Source: Mucilaginibacter paludis DSM 18603
GTDB lineage: Bacteria > Bacteroidota > Bacteroidia > Sphingobacteriales > Sphingobacteriaceae
DNA: 64,000 nucleotides
Reading direction: 5' to 3'
NCBI RefSeq assembly: GCF_000166195.2
Contig: NZ_CM001403.1
Location: forward strand, 1,054,001-1,118,000
Of the stretch, positions 56,525-64,000 are shown one piece after another. The notes below the pieces were generated by a model. It was not told the DNA's origin, made no database searches, and saw only the letters and a program-made list of their open reading frames with translations. A program made the position numbers and the translations under genes. Every line of letters starts with the position of its first letter. Positions within the stretch are counted from its first letter, which is position 1.

Positions 56525-57745
56525 TCAATTGGCCAATTTCAGCTTCAATAACTGCATATCTTCACTAACTTTAGAATCCAGTATTTTGGCGTAATGCTGC
56601 GTTGTCCTGATATTTTTATGACCGAGCATTTTACTTACGCTCTCAATAGATACGCCATTGGCTAAAGTTACGGAAGTGGCAAACGTATGCCTTGCAATAT
56701 GAAAAGTCAATTCTTTATTAATTCCACAAATATCCGCTATCTCTTTTAAATAACTGTTCATTTTTTGGTTCGATAATACAGGCAAAACTTTATCCATATC
56801 AGCACATTCAGGGTGATGCTTATATTTCTGAATGATTTCCGAGGCTTGCGTTAAAAGTGGTATTCGGGATGCTGTATTGGTTTTTTGCCTTGTGGTGAAA
56901 ATCCATTGCTGTCCGTCTATGCCTTTAATAATTTCAGAGCGTTTAAGTTGCTTAACATCTATATACGCAAGCCCGGTATAACAACAGAAAATAAATATAT
57001 CTTTCACCTGCTCAATCCGTGAACTGCTGTACGATTTGGTAGCCATTGTTTCTAATTCTTCTTTAGTCAGATATTCCCGCGCTACTACTTTTACTTTAGG
57101 CTTATACTTAATAAAAGGATCTTTGTCGAGCCATCCGTTGTCAATACACATCAGGATGATTTTTTTAAAGTTCTTCATGTACTTTACGGTGGAGTTATTG
57201 GCACACTTGCGCTCCGAACGTAAATAAAAATCGTAGGACATAATAAATTCATGGTCAATACCTTCGATATTTATATCATCTACTTTATACTTCCATTTCA
57301 AAAATGCCTGGGTATGCTTTAAACTGGTTTCGTAGCGGTCAGCCGTTCCTTGGGCATATTCAGTTCCGATAAGTGCGGCAACCTGCCTGTTATGCTCTTT
57401 AAAGATTGGTATCAGCATTTTACAGGTTGTCACTTCTTCTTTTTTTAGCAAGGCATTTTTTAGATTGACCGCCGTTAATGGTAGTTTCTTTTCCATTAGG
57501 TATCGGTGGATTTCGTAAACCTCATGTTCGAGGGTTTTTAGGTAGTTATTAAGCGAGCGTACTTCCTCACTGGTGCCATTTAGTTTCTGTCCGTTTGCAT
57601 TCCATTTGTCGGGATTGACATAGCGTTTAGAGGAAATCTCAATACGTTCTCCATCGACTGTAATCCGTAAATAAACAGGAGCAGTTCCGTTTCCGGTCAT
57701 TTTTGATCGCTTCACATAGAAGAGTAGTCCAAAAGTTTTGTTCAT
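56525..57745 (-). CDS. Tyrosine site-specific integrase
   Basis: 406 aa. An N-terminal arm-binding region (GLLFYVKRSKMTGNGTAPVY), a SAM-like core-binding domain, and a catalytic domain with YTGLAYIDVKQL, HIARHTFATSVTLANG (H-x-x-R) and LGHKNIRTTQHYAKI (H ... nucleophile Tyr). This is the Bacteroidota conjugative-transposon type. It ends the island next to the tmRNA gene, whose 3' end begins 250 bp away, so ssrA is its likely integration target. Confidence 0.93.
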   Translation of the reverse strand: MNKTFGLLFYVKRSKMTGNGTAPVYLRITVDGERIEISSKRYVNPDKWNANGQKLNGTSEEVRSLNNYLKTLEHEVYEIHRYLMEKKLPLTAVNLKNALLKKEEVTTCKMLIPIFKEHNRQVAALIGTEYAQGTADRYETSLKHTQAFLKWKYKVDDINIEGIDHEFIMSYDFYLRSERKCANNSTVKYMKNFKKIILMCIDNGWLDKDPFIKYKPKVKVVAREYLTKEELETMATKSYSSSRIEQVKDIFIFCCYTGLAYIDVKQLKRSEIIKGIDGQQWIFTTRQKTNTASRIPLLTQASEIIQKYKHHPECADMDKVLPVLSNQKMNSYLKEIADICGINKELTFHIARHTFATSVTLANGVSIESVSKMLGHKNIRTTQHYAKILDSKVSEDMQLLKLKLAN

Positions 57746-57842
57746 CGCTTTAAGCTTTAAAAGTTATAAAATTAGTTCCTTTTATGGCTGCTATCAAGAT
57801 GTTTAATGGCTGAACATGCTCAATAACAGCACCTTATAAGCT

Positions 57843-57897
57843 TTCTGGTGACCTATTGGGCTTTTAACCCCTACAGGTCACCAATAGGTCACCAGAA
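57843..57897. repeat. 17-bp inverted repeat with direct repeats, likely integrase/attachment arm sites
   Basis: TTCTGGTGACCTATTGG (57843-57859) and its exact complement CCAATAGGTCACCAGAA (57881-57897) are 21 bp apart. AGGTCACCA is also directly repeated at 57875 and 57886. It lies between the integrase start and the tmRNA 3' end, where arm-type or excisionase sites are expected. Confidence 0.5.
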
Positions 57898-57934
57898 GTA
57901 TGCGATTATTTGGTTTTATTTGAATAGGCTATAA

Positions 57935-57974
57935 ACAAAAAACGCCGTAAATGATTCATTTACAGCGTTTTTGA
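57935..57974. terminator. Bidirectional terminator, end of tmRNA
   Basis: AACGCCGTAAATG ... CATTTACAGCGTT, one mismatch in 13 pairs, with AAAAA before and TTTTT after. It serves the minus-strand tmRNA and may also work from the other side. Confidence 0.7.
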
Positions 57975-57995
57975 TGTTCTTTAAAACATGCTTAG

Positions 57996-58360
57996 TGGAG
58001 CCGGAGGGATTCGAACCCTCGTCCAAACATGGTATAAGGTAGGCTTTCTACATGCTTATCTGCTGTTAGGTTGTCGGGAAGTAGAAGGTCAGCCGCTCAC
58101 CTGTACTATCTTCCGTATGTGCTGTTTCTCGTTCGCTTATCGCACCTTTCGCAAACCAGTTTCATTTTTCGGTGCCCCTGTTGCCGGTTCAACGAAACAG
58201 AACACCGGCGGGACAAAAGCTAGTTAATTCTAAATTAAGCAGCTAAGGCAAATTGATTTTCGCCATTTGAAAGTTTGAGTGTTCAGATTAAAGCGCTAAT
58301 TCACCCAACGCGCTGCATGCTTACATACTTATCTCCATCCTGTCAATTCCGGTCGACCCC
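57996..58360 (-). ncRNA. ssrA: tmRNA (ssrA)
   Basis: 5' GGGGTCGACCGGAATTGACA (acceptor GGGGTCG) and 3' GGTTCGAATCCCTCCGGCTCCA; GGGGTCG pairs with CGGCTCC (including G-U pairs). The T-loop is intact. The tag frame ends N-G-E-N-Q-F-A-L-A-A-stop, at about 58240. CCA is not fully encoded. About 365 nt, a normal size. It frees stalled ribosomes and tags the products for proteolysis. It is also a common integration site, and the neighbouring integrase suggests it is used here. Confidence 0.9.
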
Positions 58361-58494
58361 ATTTTTAGTCTTGAGTCTTTAGCCCTGAGTCAAAAGTCAA
58401 AGATAAGGTTACAAAGATACTTAATTAACCTGAAAGCCGGAAGCGCAAAGCATCAAGCTTTTTTGCCCCCGGTTTATATTTACTAAGCTCCTGT

Positions 58495-59736
58495 TTATTG
58501 GCCCTGATTAAGCTTTGCACTTTCGGTTTCGGGTATCAGGGCCACCCTTCCCGGATATACCAGCAAAGCCTGTTCCAAACAGGTCATCGCCTTTTGCAAA
58601 TCGTCGGCATTTAAAACATAAGCCATTCTTACCTGGTTTGTGCCTGCGCCCGGGGTACTGTAGAAGCCGGTAGCAGGTGCCATCATTACGGTTTGGTTAT
58701 GGTATTCAAACTCCTCGAGTATCCACTGGCAAAACTTATCGGCATTATCAATGGGTAAAGTGGCAACCACGTAAAAGGCGCCGCCAGGGTTGGGGCAAAA
58801 TACGCCGTCCATTTTGTTAAGGGCCTGTACCAGTACATCGCGGCGATGGGTGTATTCTTTATTTACCTTTTCAAAGTATTCGTCGGGGGTATCAACGGCA
58901 GCTTCGCCGGCAATTTGCTCAACCATACCGGGGCTTAACCGGGCCTGAGCAAATTTAAGGGCCGATGCTATAATGGCTTTGTTTTTGGTGATCATGCAGC
59001 CCAGGCGTGCGCCGCAGGCACTGTAACGCTTGCTCACCGTATCCAGCACTACCACATGCTCGTCCAGGCCATCCAGGTGCATGGGCGATGTAAAGGTGCG
59101 GCCATCGTAGCAAAACTCGCGGTAGGCCTCGTCCGAAAACAGGTACAGATCGTATTTCAATGCCAGTTCTTTCAAGGCTTCGAGCTCTTCCGGCGAGTAT
59201 AAATATCCTGTTGGGTTGTTGGGGTTACAAATCATGATGCCTTTGGTTTTATCGGTGATCAGCTTTTCAAATTCGCTTATCGCCGGCAAGGCAAAACCAT
59301 TTTCAATATACGATAATATGGGTTTCACCACAACGTCGCTTTGGCAGGCAAAACCGTTATAGTTGGCATAAAAAGGTTCGGGGATAATCACCTCGTCGCC
59401 GGGGTTAAGGCAGGTAAGCATCGTGATGATGATAGCTTCAGACCCTCCGGTAGTTACGATGATATCATCTGGGGTGATGTTATAGCCCAATTTATTATAG
59501 TACGAAGTAAGTTTGGTGCGGTAAGATAAAGTACCCTCTGAAGCGGTATAGGCCCAAACCTTAAAATCGATATTTTTAATGGCATTGAGCATTACCTCGG
59601 GTGTTTCAATATCCGGCTGGCCGATATTAAGGTGATAAACCTTTTTACCCTGCTGTTTGGCTTTGTCGGCAAAGGGCGTTAACTTTCTGATGGGGGAAGC
59701 GGGCATCTCCAGGCCCTTTGTTGAAATACTTGGCAT
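58495..59736 (-). CDS. Aspartate/aromatic-type aminotransferase (class I/II, PLP-dependent)
   Basis: 413 aa. LNIGQPDIETPEVML, TTGGSEAIIITML, MICNPNNPTGYLYSPEE (Asn for PLP), SDEAYREF (Asp/Tyr), DTVSKRYSACGARLGCM with the PLP lysine, and NQVRMAYVLN with the carboxylate-binding Arg. Full length and intact. Chromosomal gene outside the island; the true substrate is not certain from motifs. Confidence 0.9.
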   Translation of the reverse strand: MPSISTKGLEMPASPIRKLTPFADKAKQQGKKVYHLNIGQPDIETPEVMLNAIKNIDFKVWAYTASEGTLSYRTKLTSYYNKLGYNITPDDIIVTTGGSEAIIITMLTCLNPGDEVIIPEPFYANYNGFACQSDVVVKPILSYIENGFALPAISEFEKLITDKTKGIMICNPNNPTGYLYSPEELEALKELALKYDLYLFSDEAYREFCYDGRTFTSPMHLDGLDEHVVVLDTVSKRYSACGARLGCMITKNKAIIASALKFAQARLSPGMVEQIAGEAAVDTPDEYFEKVNKEYTHRRDVLVQALNKMDGVFCPNPGGAFYVVATLPIDNADKFCQWILEEFEYHNQTVMMAPATGFYSTPGAGTNQVRMAYVLNADDLQKAMTCLEQALLVYPGRVALIPETESAKLNQGQ

Positions 59737-59959
59737 GGCGCAAAATTAATAAAAAACCGCAATGTTAGATATGGGGGTATATCGCCACAGTTAATAAACC
59801 GTTTGTTTATATTAAAAGCTATCATTCTGGCATTTAAAATGGCATTTGGCACCCTGATAAGCAAATATATTTACCTAACAGCAAGTACGAGGGGGGCTGA
59901 AACCAAAAAGGTCCCCGCCTAAATAGCAGGAACCTTCAAATTCTTATCGCCGTAATTGC

Positions 59960-60364
59960 TTACCGGCTTCCTGTAGTGGCTGGCGCCGTAACCACCTCGC
60001 CGGTAATAATTAAATATTTAGTAGGTGTTTTAGCGTTTGATGTTACTACAATGGTTTTATTAAAAACTGACGCAACCGCTGCATTGTAAGTAATTTTAAT
60101 GGTACCTTTTCCACCTTTTAATACAGGGGTTTTGGTAAAATCGGCAATGGTACACCCACATGTTGGCTTAACGTCGGTAATAATCAGGGGTTCCTGGCCA
60201 ACGTTAGTATAAGTAAAATCGCAGGTAACAGGTTTGCCTTGCGGAATTTTTCCAAAATCGTGTTTCTCTTCGGCAAATTTAAATTCGGCTTTGTTATCAG
60301 TTTGCGCCGAGGCTGTAACGGTAAACCCTAAAATTACAGCGCAGATCATCATTAATTTTTTCAT
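59960..60364 (-). CDS. DUF1573-domain exported protein
   Basis: 134 aa. Signal peptide (MKKLMMICAVILGFTVTASA). Then the DUF1573 pattern: EEKHDFGKIPQGKPVTCDFT, VGQEPLIITDVKPTCGCTIA and PVLKGGKGTIKITYNA. An Ig-like fold is expected. Such proteins are exported in Bacteroidota; function unknown. Single-gene unit. Confidence 0.9.
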   Translation of the reverse strand: MKKLMMICAVILGFTVTASAQTDNKAEFKFAEEKHDFGKIPQGKPVTCDFTYTNVGQEPLIITDVKPTCGCTIADFTKTPVLKGGKGTIKITYNAAVASVFNKTIVVTSNAKTPTKYLIITGEVVTAPATTGSR

Positions 60365-60691
60365 CAGATATATTGCTTTTTTTTATTTGTAACGAAGCTA
60401 TGCGGATTAAAAGTCCATAAATGCTTCGTTGCTTCTTTTTACGTTAATTTATACTATTTGTTTTAAATCAGCCTGGCTTTATACGATTGCGGCTGATATC
60501 AATTTGACTAAAGCAAATACCGATAGTTTTATCGGCTTGTTCTTTATTTACTAATTATTTGTTAATCAACCCCTATCCAAAAAAGCTTTCAGTTTTAACA
60601 ACGTTGAATAGCCCATTTCACAGATATTTATTATCATTGTACCACACGGCACTATCTATCCGTGCGTTCATATACAAATATAAGTAAATAT

Positions 60692-60772
60692 TCACTTACA
60701 AGAAACTATTGTAAAAACTATCAGTTTTGTAAGTGAGTTATAACGTAAGCAGAATAGAATTTTATATTTTTG
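60692..60772 (+). promoter_or_regulatory. Possible operator and -7 element of the dehydrogenase gene
   Basis: TCACTTACAA (60692-60701) and TTGTAAGTGA (60727-60736) form a 10-bp perfect inverted repeat, and TATTTTTG (60765-60772) fits the -7 consensus 20 bp before the ATG. The rest of 60365-60691 is AT-rich with no gene. Confidence 0.4.
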
Positions 60773-60792
60773 CTTAGTAAACCAAATTTTAT

Positions 60793-63222
60793 ATGCCTAC
60801 TACTGCGCTTGACACTTCAAACAAACCCGAAACCGCCCTTAGCTTTAACGATTTTAAAAACATCGTGATAACGGATTACCGTGTAGGCTTTGAAAGCAGA
60901 CAGGCCAGCCTGATTGGCCGCAGGGAGGTTTTGACGGGCAAGGCTAAATTCGGGATTTTTGGCGATGGCAAGGAAGTGGCCCAACTGGCTATGGCTAAAA
61001 GCTTTAGGCCTGGAGATTGGCGCGCAGGTTATTACCGTGACCAAACCTTTATGTTTGCCACGGGCATGAGCACCCTGAAGGAATTTTTTGCACAATTATA
61101 CGCTAACCCGGATGTGGAGAAGGACCCCGCATCTGCCGGAAGGCAAATGAACTGCCACTTCGCTACGCGTACCATTAACCAACAGGGCGAATGGAACAAC
61201 CTGACGGAGATGATGAACTGCGCGGCAGATATATCAACTACCGGCGGCCATATGCCCCGTTTACTGGGCCTGGCTTATGCGTCAAAGCTGTTTAGGCAAA
61301 ACAAGGAGCTGGAGCACCTTAGCAATTTTTCTATCAATGGTAACGAGGTTGCTTTTGGCACTATAGGTAATGCATCAACTTCCGAAGGCCTGTTTTTCGA
61401 GGCTTTTAACGCGGCCGGTGTATTGCAGGTGCCTATGGCTATTTCCATTTGGGATGATGCTTATGGTATTTCTGTTCCGGCTAAATATCAAACTACCAAA
61501 GAGGATATATCCGAAATACTCAAAGGCTTTCAGCGCGAAGAGGGCACCAACGGATACGAAATATTTAAGGTACGGGGCTGGGACTATGTAGCCTTGTGCG
61601 AAACTTACGAAAAGGCCATCAGCATTTGCCGCCAGGAGCATGTGCCGGTGATGATACACGTTACCGAAATGACGCAGCCGCAAGGCCACTCCACTTCCGG
61701 ATCGCATGAGCGTTACAAATCGAAAGAACGTTTGGCATGGGAAGATGAGCACGATTGTTTATTGCAGATGCGTAAATGGATGGTAGAATCGGCGATAGCC
61801 ACGTCTGAAGAATTGGATTTGCTGGAAGAAGAGGCAAAAAAATATGTCCGCAGCTGCCAGCGCGAGGCCTGGAACGATTTACAGAACGAAATTAAGGCCG
61901 GGCTTAACCACGCCAATACGCTTATTAATAACCTGGCTTCGGCGTCGGCAAAAAGCGACAGGTTGCAGGAAATAGCAAAAACGTTAGCCGAGTGTATCGA
62001 TCCGGCCCGCAGGGATGTGGTAGCCGCTGTGCGCCAGGCATTATTAGCCACCGTTAAAGAAAACAACGAGGCACGTGGTGTTCTTTTAAGCTGGATAAAA
62101 AACGAAACCGAAAAAAATAAAGATCGCTTTAACTCTAAATTATTTACTGATACGCCTTACAGTCCGCTTAAGGTGCCCGTTGTTGCAGCAGCATATGCCG
62201 ACGACGCCCGGACAGTTGATGGCCGCGAGGTTTTAAACGCCTGCTTTGATACCAACTTTACGCGCGACAAAACTATTGTTGCTTTTGGTGAAGATGTAGG
62301 CGCCATTGGCGATGTAAACCAAGGCTTTGCAGGCTTGCAAGCCAAATACAGCGATTTACGGATTGCTGATACCGGCATCCGCGAAGCTACCATTATTGGG
62401 CAGGGTATGGGCCTGGCCATGCGTGGCTTACGCCCCATTGCCGAGATACAGTACCTGGATTACCTGATGTATGCCATGAACGTTTTAAGCGACGATCTGG
62501 CCAGTTTAAGCTACCGTACCTTTGCCGGCCAAAAGGCCCCGCTTATTGTGCGCACGCGCGGCCACAGGCTCGAAGGGATATGGCACTCGGGTTCGCCGCT
62601 TGGTTTTATTTTAAATGCCTTACGTGGCATACACATTTGCGTACCCCGCAACATGACACAGGCCGCCGGTATGTACAACACCCTGCTGCGTGGCGATGAG
62701 CCCGCGCTGGTAATTGAATGCCTTAACGGCTACCGCCTGAAAGAAAAATTGCCAGCCAACGTGGGTGATTTTACCGTGCCACTGGGCAAAGCCGAAATTT
62801 TGCGCCAGGGCAGCGATATCACGGTGATATCCTACGGCTCAACATTACGCATGGTACAGGAAGCGGCAGCCGACCTGGAAGCGATAGGTATTAACATTGA
62901 AATTATTGACCCGCAAACGCTGTATCCTTTTGATCTGGACCACATCTGCGCCGAATCGTTAAAGAAAACTAACAAACTTTTAATTGTTGACGAGGATGTA
63001 CCCGGCGGAGCATCGGCCTACATACTGCAACATATTTTAGAAGTACAGAACGGCTACTACCATTTAGATGGCCAGCCCTGTACCCTGACAGCCAAACAGC
63101 ACCGCCCTCCCTACGGCTCCGATGGCGACTACTTTAGCAAACCATCGCACGAGGATATTGTTGAAACCATCTACAACATCATGGGCGAAACCAACCCTGA
63201 TCGATATCCGGCTATTTATTGA
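60793..63222 (+). CDS. 2-oxoacid dehydrogenase E1 component, alpha and beta fused
   Basis: 809 aa. The alpha part (about 1-440) has YYRDQTFMFATGMSTLKEFF, GGHMPRLLGLAYASK, TIGNASTSEGLFFEAFNAAG (TPP-binding) and TQPQGHSTSGSHERY. The beta part (about 460-809) has GEDVGAIGDVNQGFAGLQ, DTGIREATIIGQGMGLAMRG, LIVRTRGHRLEGIWHSGSPL and the C-terminal IIDPQTLYPFDLD domain. It decarboxylates branched-chain or other 2-oxoacids to feed acyl-CoA synthesis with E2 and E3 encoded elsewhere. The fused form is usual in Bacteroidota. Confidence 0.93.
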   Translation: MPTTALDTSNKPETALSFNDFKNIVITDYRVGFESRQASLIGRREVLTGKAKFGIFGDGKEVAQLAMAKSFRPGDWRAGYYRDQTFMFATGMSTLKEFFAQLYANPDVEKDPASAGRQMNCHFATRTINQQGEWNNLTEMMNCAADISTTGGHMPRLLGLAYASKLFRQNKELEHLSNFSINGNEVAFGTIGNASTSEGLFFEAFNAAGVLQVPMAISIWDDAYGISVPAKYQTTKEDISEILKGFQREEGTNGYEIFKVRGWDYVALCETYEKAISICRQEHVPVMIHVTEMTQPQGHSTSGSHERYKSKERLAWEDEHDCLLQMRKWMVESAIATSEELDLLEEEAKKYVRSCQREAWNDLQNEIKAGLNHANTLINNLASASAKSDRLQEIAKTLAECIDPARRDVVAAVRQALLATVKENNEARGVLLSWIKNETEKNKDRFNSKLFTDTPYSPLKVPVVAAAYADDARTVDGREVLNACFDTNFTRDKTIVAFGEDVGAIGDVNQGFAGLQAKYSDLRIADTGIREATIIGQGMGLAMRGLRPIAEIQYLDYLMYAMNVLSDDLASLSYRTFAGQKAPLIVRTRGHRLEGIWHSGSPLGFILNALRGIHICVPRNMTQAAGMYNTLLRGDEPALVIECLNGYRLKEKLPANVGDFTVPLGKAEILRQGSDITVISYGSTLRMVQEAAADLEAIGINIEIIDPQTLYPFDLDHICAESLKKTNKLLIVDEDVPGGASAYILQHILEVQNGYYHLDGQPCTLTAKQHRPPYGSDGDYFSKPSHEDIVETIYNIMGETNPDRYPAIY

Positions 63223-63390
63223 GTTACTGGTTGGTGAGTTATTGGTTATGGAGTTACTGAGTTATTGGGTTAATAGGTTATTAAGTTATTGGATGAATCA
63301 TTAATGGTTATTGAGCAATTAGATGATTGGTTATTGGGTTAATAGGTTACTGGATAATTGTTAATGATTTTTTATTGGTTATTGAATAAT
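63223..63390. repeat. Degenerate GTTATTGG repeat array, left arm
   Basis: About ten imperfect units of the type GTTATTGG(GTTA)ATAG or GAGTTACT. The complement is repeated at 63560-63705, so the two arrays can pair as a long imperfect stem. No coding frame. Confidence 0.55.
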
Positions 63391-63475
63391 GTGAGAGGAC
63401 CCAACCAAAAGCAAAACCAACATCCCAAAACAAAATTTAATTGAATTCGCCTTCCTTGCGAAAATAAATATACAC

Positions 63476-63506
63476 AACGGCTATTTTACGATAAAAAATA
63501 GCCGTT
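63476..63506. terminator. Rho-independent terminator hairpin
   Basis: AACGGCTATTTT and AAAATAGCCGTT, 12-bp perfect stem with a 7-base loop, in the centre between the two arrays. Likely ends the dehydrogenase transcript and/or the converging symporter transcript. Confidence 0.6.
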
Positions 63507-63559
63507 TCTGATTTCAAAACAGCGGTCTTTTAGTTTAGCCCCACCTAACCCCATGATGA

Positions 63560-63705
63560 AAAGTCAATAATGAAGTAACCAATAACTAAATAACCAATAA
63601 CCTATTAACTGAATAACCAATAACTAAATAACCAATAACCTAATAACAAATAACTGAATAACCAATAACCTAATAACTCAGTAACCCAATAACCAATAAC
63701 TACTC
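63560..63705. repeat. Degenerate CCAATAAC repeat array, right arm
   Basis: Units of AATAACCAATAACT(A/G)A repeated about eight times, inverse to the array at 63223-63390. It runs into the last codons of the symporter gene. Confidence 0.55.
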
Positions 63706-64000
63706 CTCCATCTCCCCTTCCCACTTGCTCACAACGGCGGTGGCCATGGCATTGCCTAATACGTTGGTTGCCGAGCGGCCCATGTCCAGCAGCGGGTCAA
63801 TCCCAATTAGCAGGGCCAGGCCGGCTTCGGGGATATTAAAGGCCGAAATGGTTCCGGCAATCACTACCAGCGATGCACGGGGCACACCAGCTATTCCTTT
63901 GCTGGTGAGCATCAGGATGAGCAGCATGGTAAATTGCTGGGCGGTAGAAAGGTGAATATTATACGCTTGCGCGATAAACAGGGAGGCAAACGTCATGTAC
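63700..64000 (-). CDS. Dicarboxylate/amino-acid:cation symporter, C-terminal part (3' end only)
   Basis: The gene enters from the right edge. Visible residues include FASLFIAQAYNIHLSTAQQF, SKGIAGVPRASLVVIAGTIS and IDPLLDMGRSATNVLGNAMA, the conserved C-terminal region of the DAACS/GltP family (the ion- and substrate-binding DMGRSATNVLGN). Inner-membrane transporter. The N-terminal ~300 residues are outside the window. Confidence 0.9.
   Translation of the reverse strand, partial: YMTFASLFIAQAYNIHLSTAQQFTMLLILMLTSKGIAGVPRASLVVIAGTISAFNIPEAGLALLIGIDPLLDMGRSATNVLGNAMATAVVSKWEGEMEE

Noticed and set aside
57996-58360. tRNA gene at the tmRNA 3' end
   Set aside because: The T-loop and acceptor belong to tmRNA: the 5' acceptor strand is about 350 bases away and the tag reading frame is present.

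Overview
The window looks like a chromosomal stretch from a Bacteroidota of the Sphingobacteriaceae (Mucilaginibacter/Pedobacter-like). Evidence: a TlpA-like/SusC/SusD cluster, TAnnTTTG-type -7 elements, BtgA/BtgB-type mobilization genes, a tmRNA whose tag ends in FALAA, and host-like core genes at the right end (aminotransferase, DUF1573 protein, fused 2-oxoacid dehydrogenase E1). No species assignment is made.

Layout. 1-6.4 kb: partial AAA/DUF4143 ATPase, toxin-antitoxin genes and remnants, and an inserted segment carrying a LuxR-type regulator and an acyltransferase. 6.4-15.7 kb: a TlpA-like/SusC/SusD uptake cluster, a small secreted protein and an AraC regulator. 16.8-22.2 kb: a small mobilizable element (HTH protein, 103-aa partner, a striking array of hairpins, BtgA, BtgB) split by an IS4-family element. 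22.6-31.8 kb: a protease/nuclease module with two CHAT proteases, a cytoplasmic subtilase, a non-specific DNA/RNA nuclease and a small protein. 32.0-42.9 kb: a Pif1-like helicase divergent from an operon with an ECF-like sigma factor, an HTH-like protein, a Cas4-like nuclease, a catalytically complete prokaryotic Argonaute, a helical protein and a zinc peptidase. 43-47.9 kb: a mosaic of foreign gene fragments containing a near-perfect second copy of the LuxR/acyltransferase segment, then a dnaE2 remnant. 48.1-55.6 kb: a large STAND-type NTPase with a putative zinc-peptidase partner, and an ApeA / mini-ORF / GIY-YIG operon. 55.7-58.4 kb: aldehyde dehydrogenase remnant, tyrosine integrase and tmRNA. 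58.4-64 kb: ordinary chromosome.

Interpretation. The tyrosine integrase sits next to the tmRNA 3' end, so most of what lies to its left is probably a genomic island integrated at ssrA; its other end is not seen here. The island is a defence-gene cluster that is decaying under transposition. Three separate large genes (TPR-CHAT, Pif1, HEMGH peptidase) are each cut by an IS with intact target duplications, and each can be restored in frame by removing the IS. A 165-170 bp element with imperfect terminal inverted repeats sits at three seams of the mosaic DNA.

The most interesting possible systems are the CHAT/subtilase/nuclease module, the Argonaute operon with its own sigma factor and peptidase, the STAND/HEFFH peptidase pair, the ApeA/GIY-YIG operon and the hairpin array. 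All functions are read from sequence motifs; none was tested by database search.
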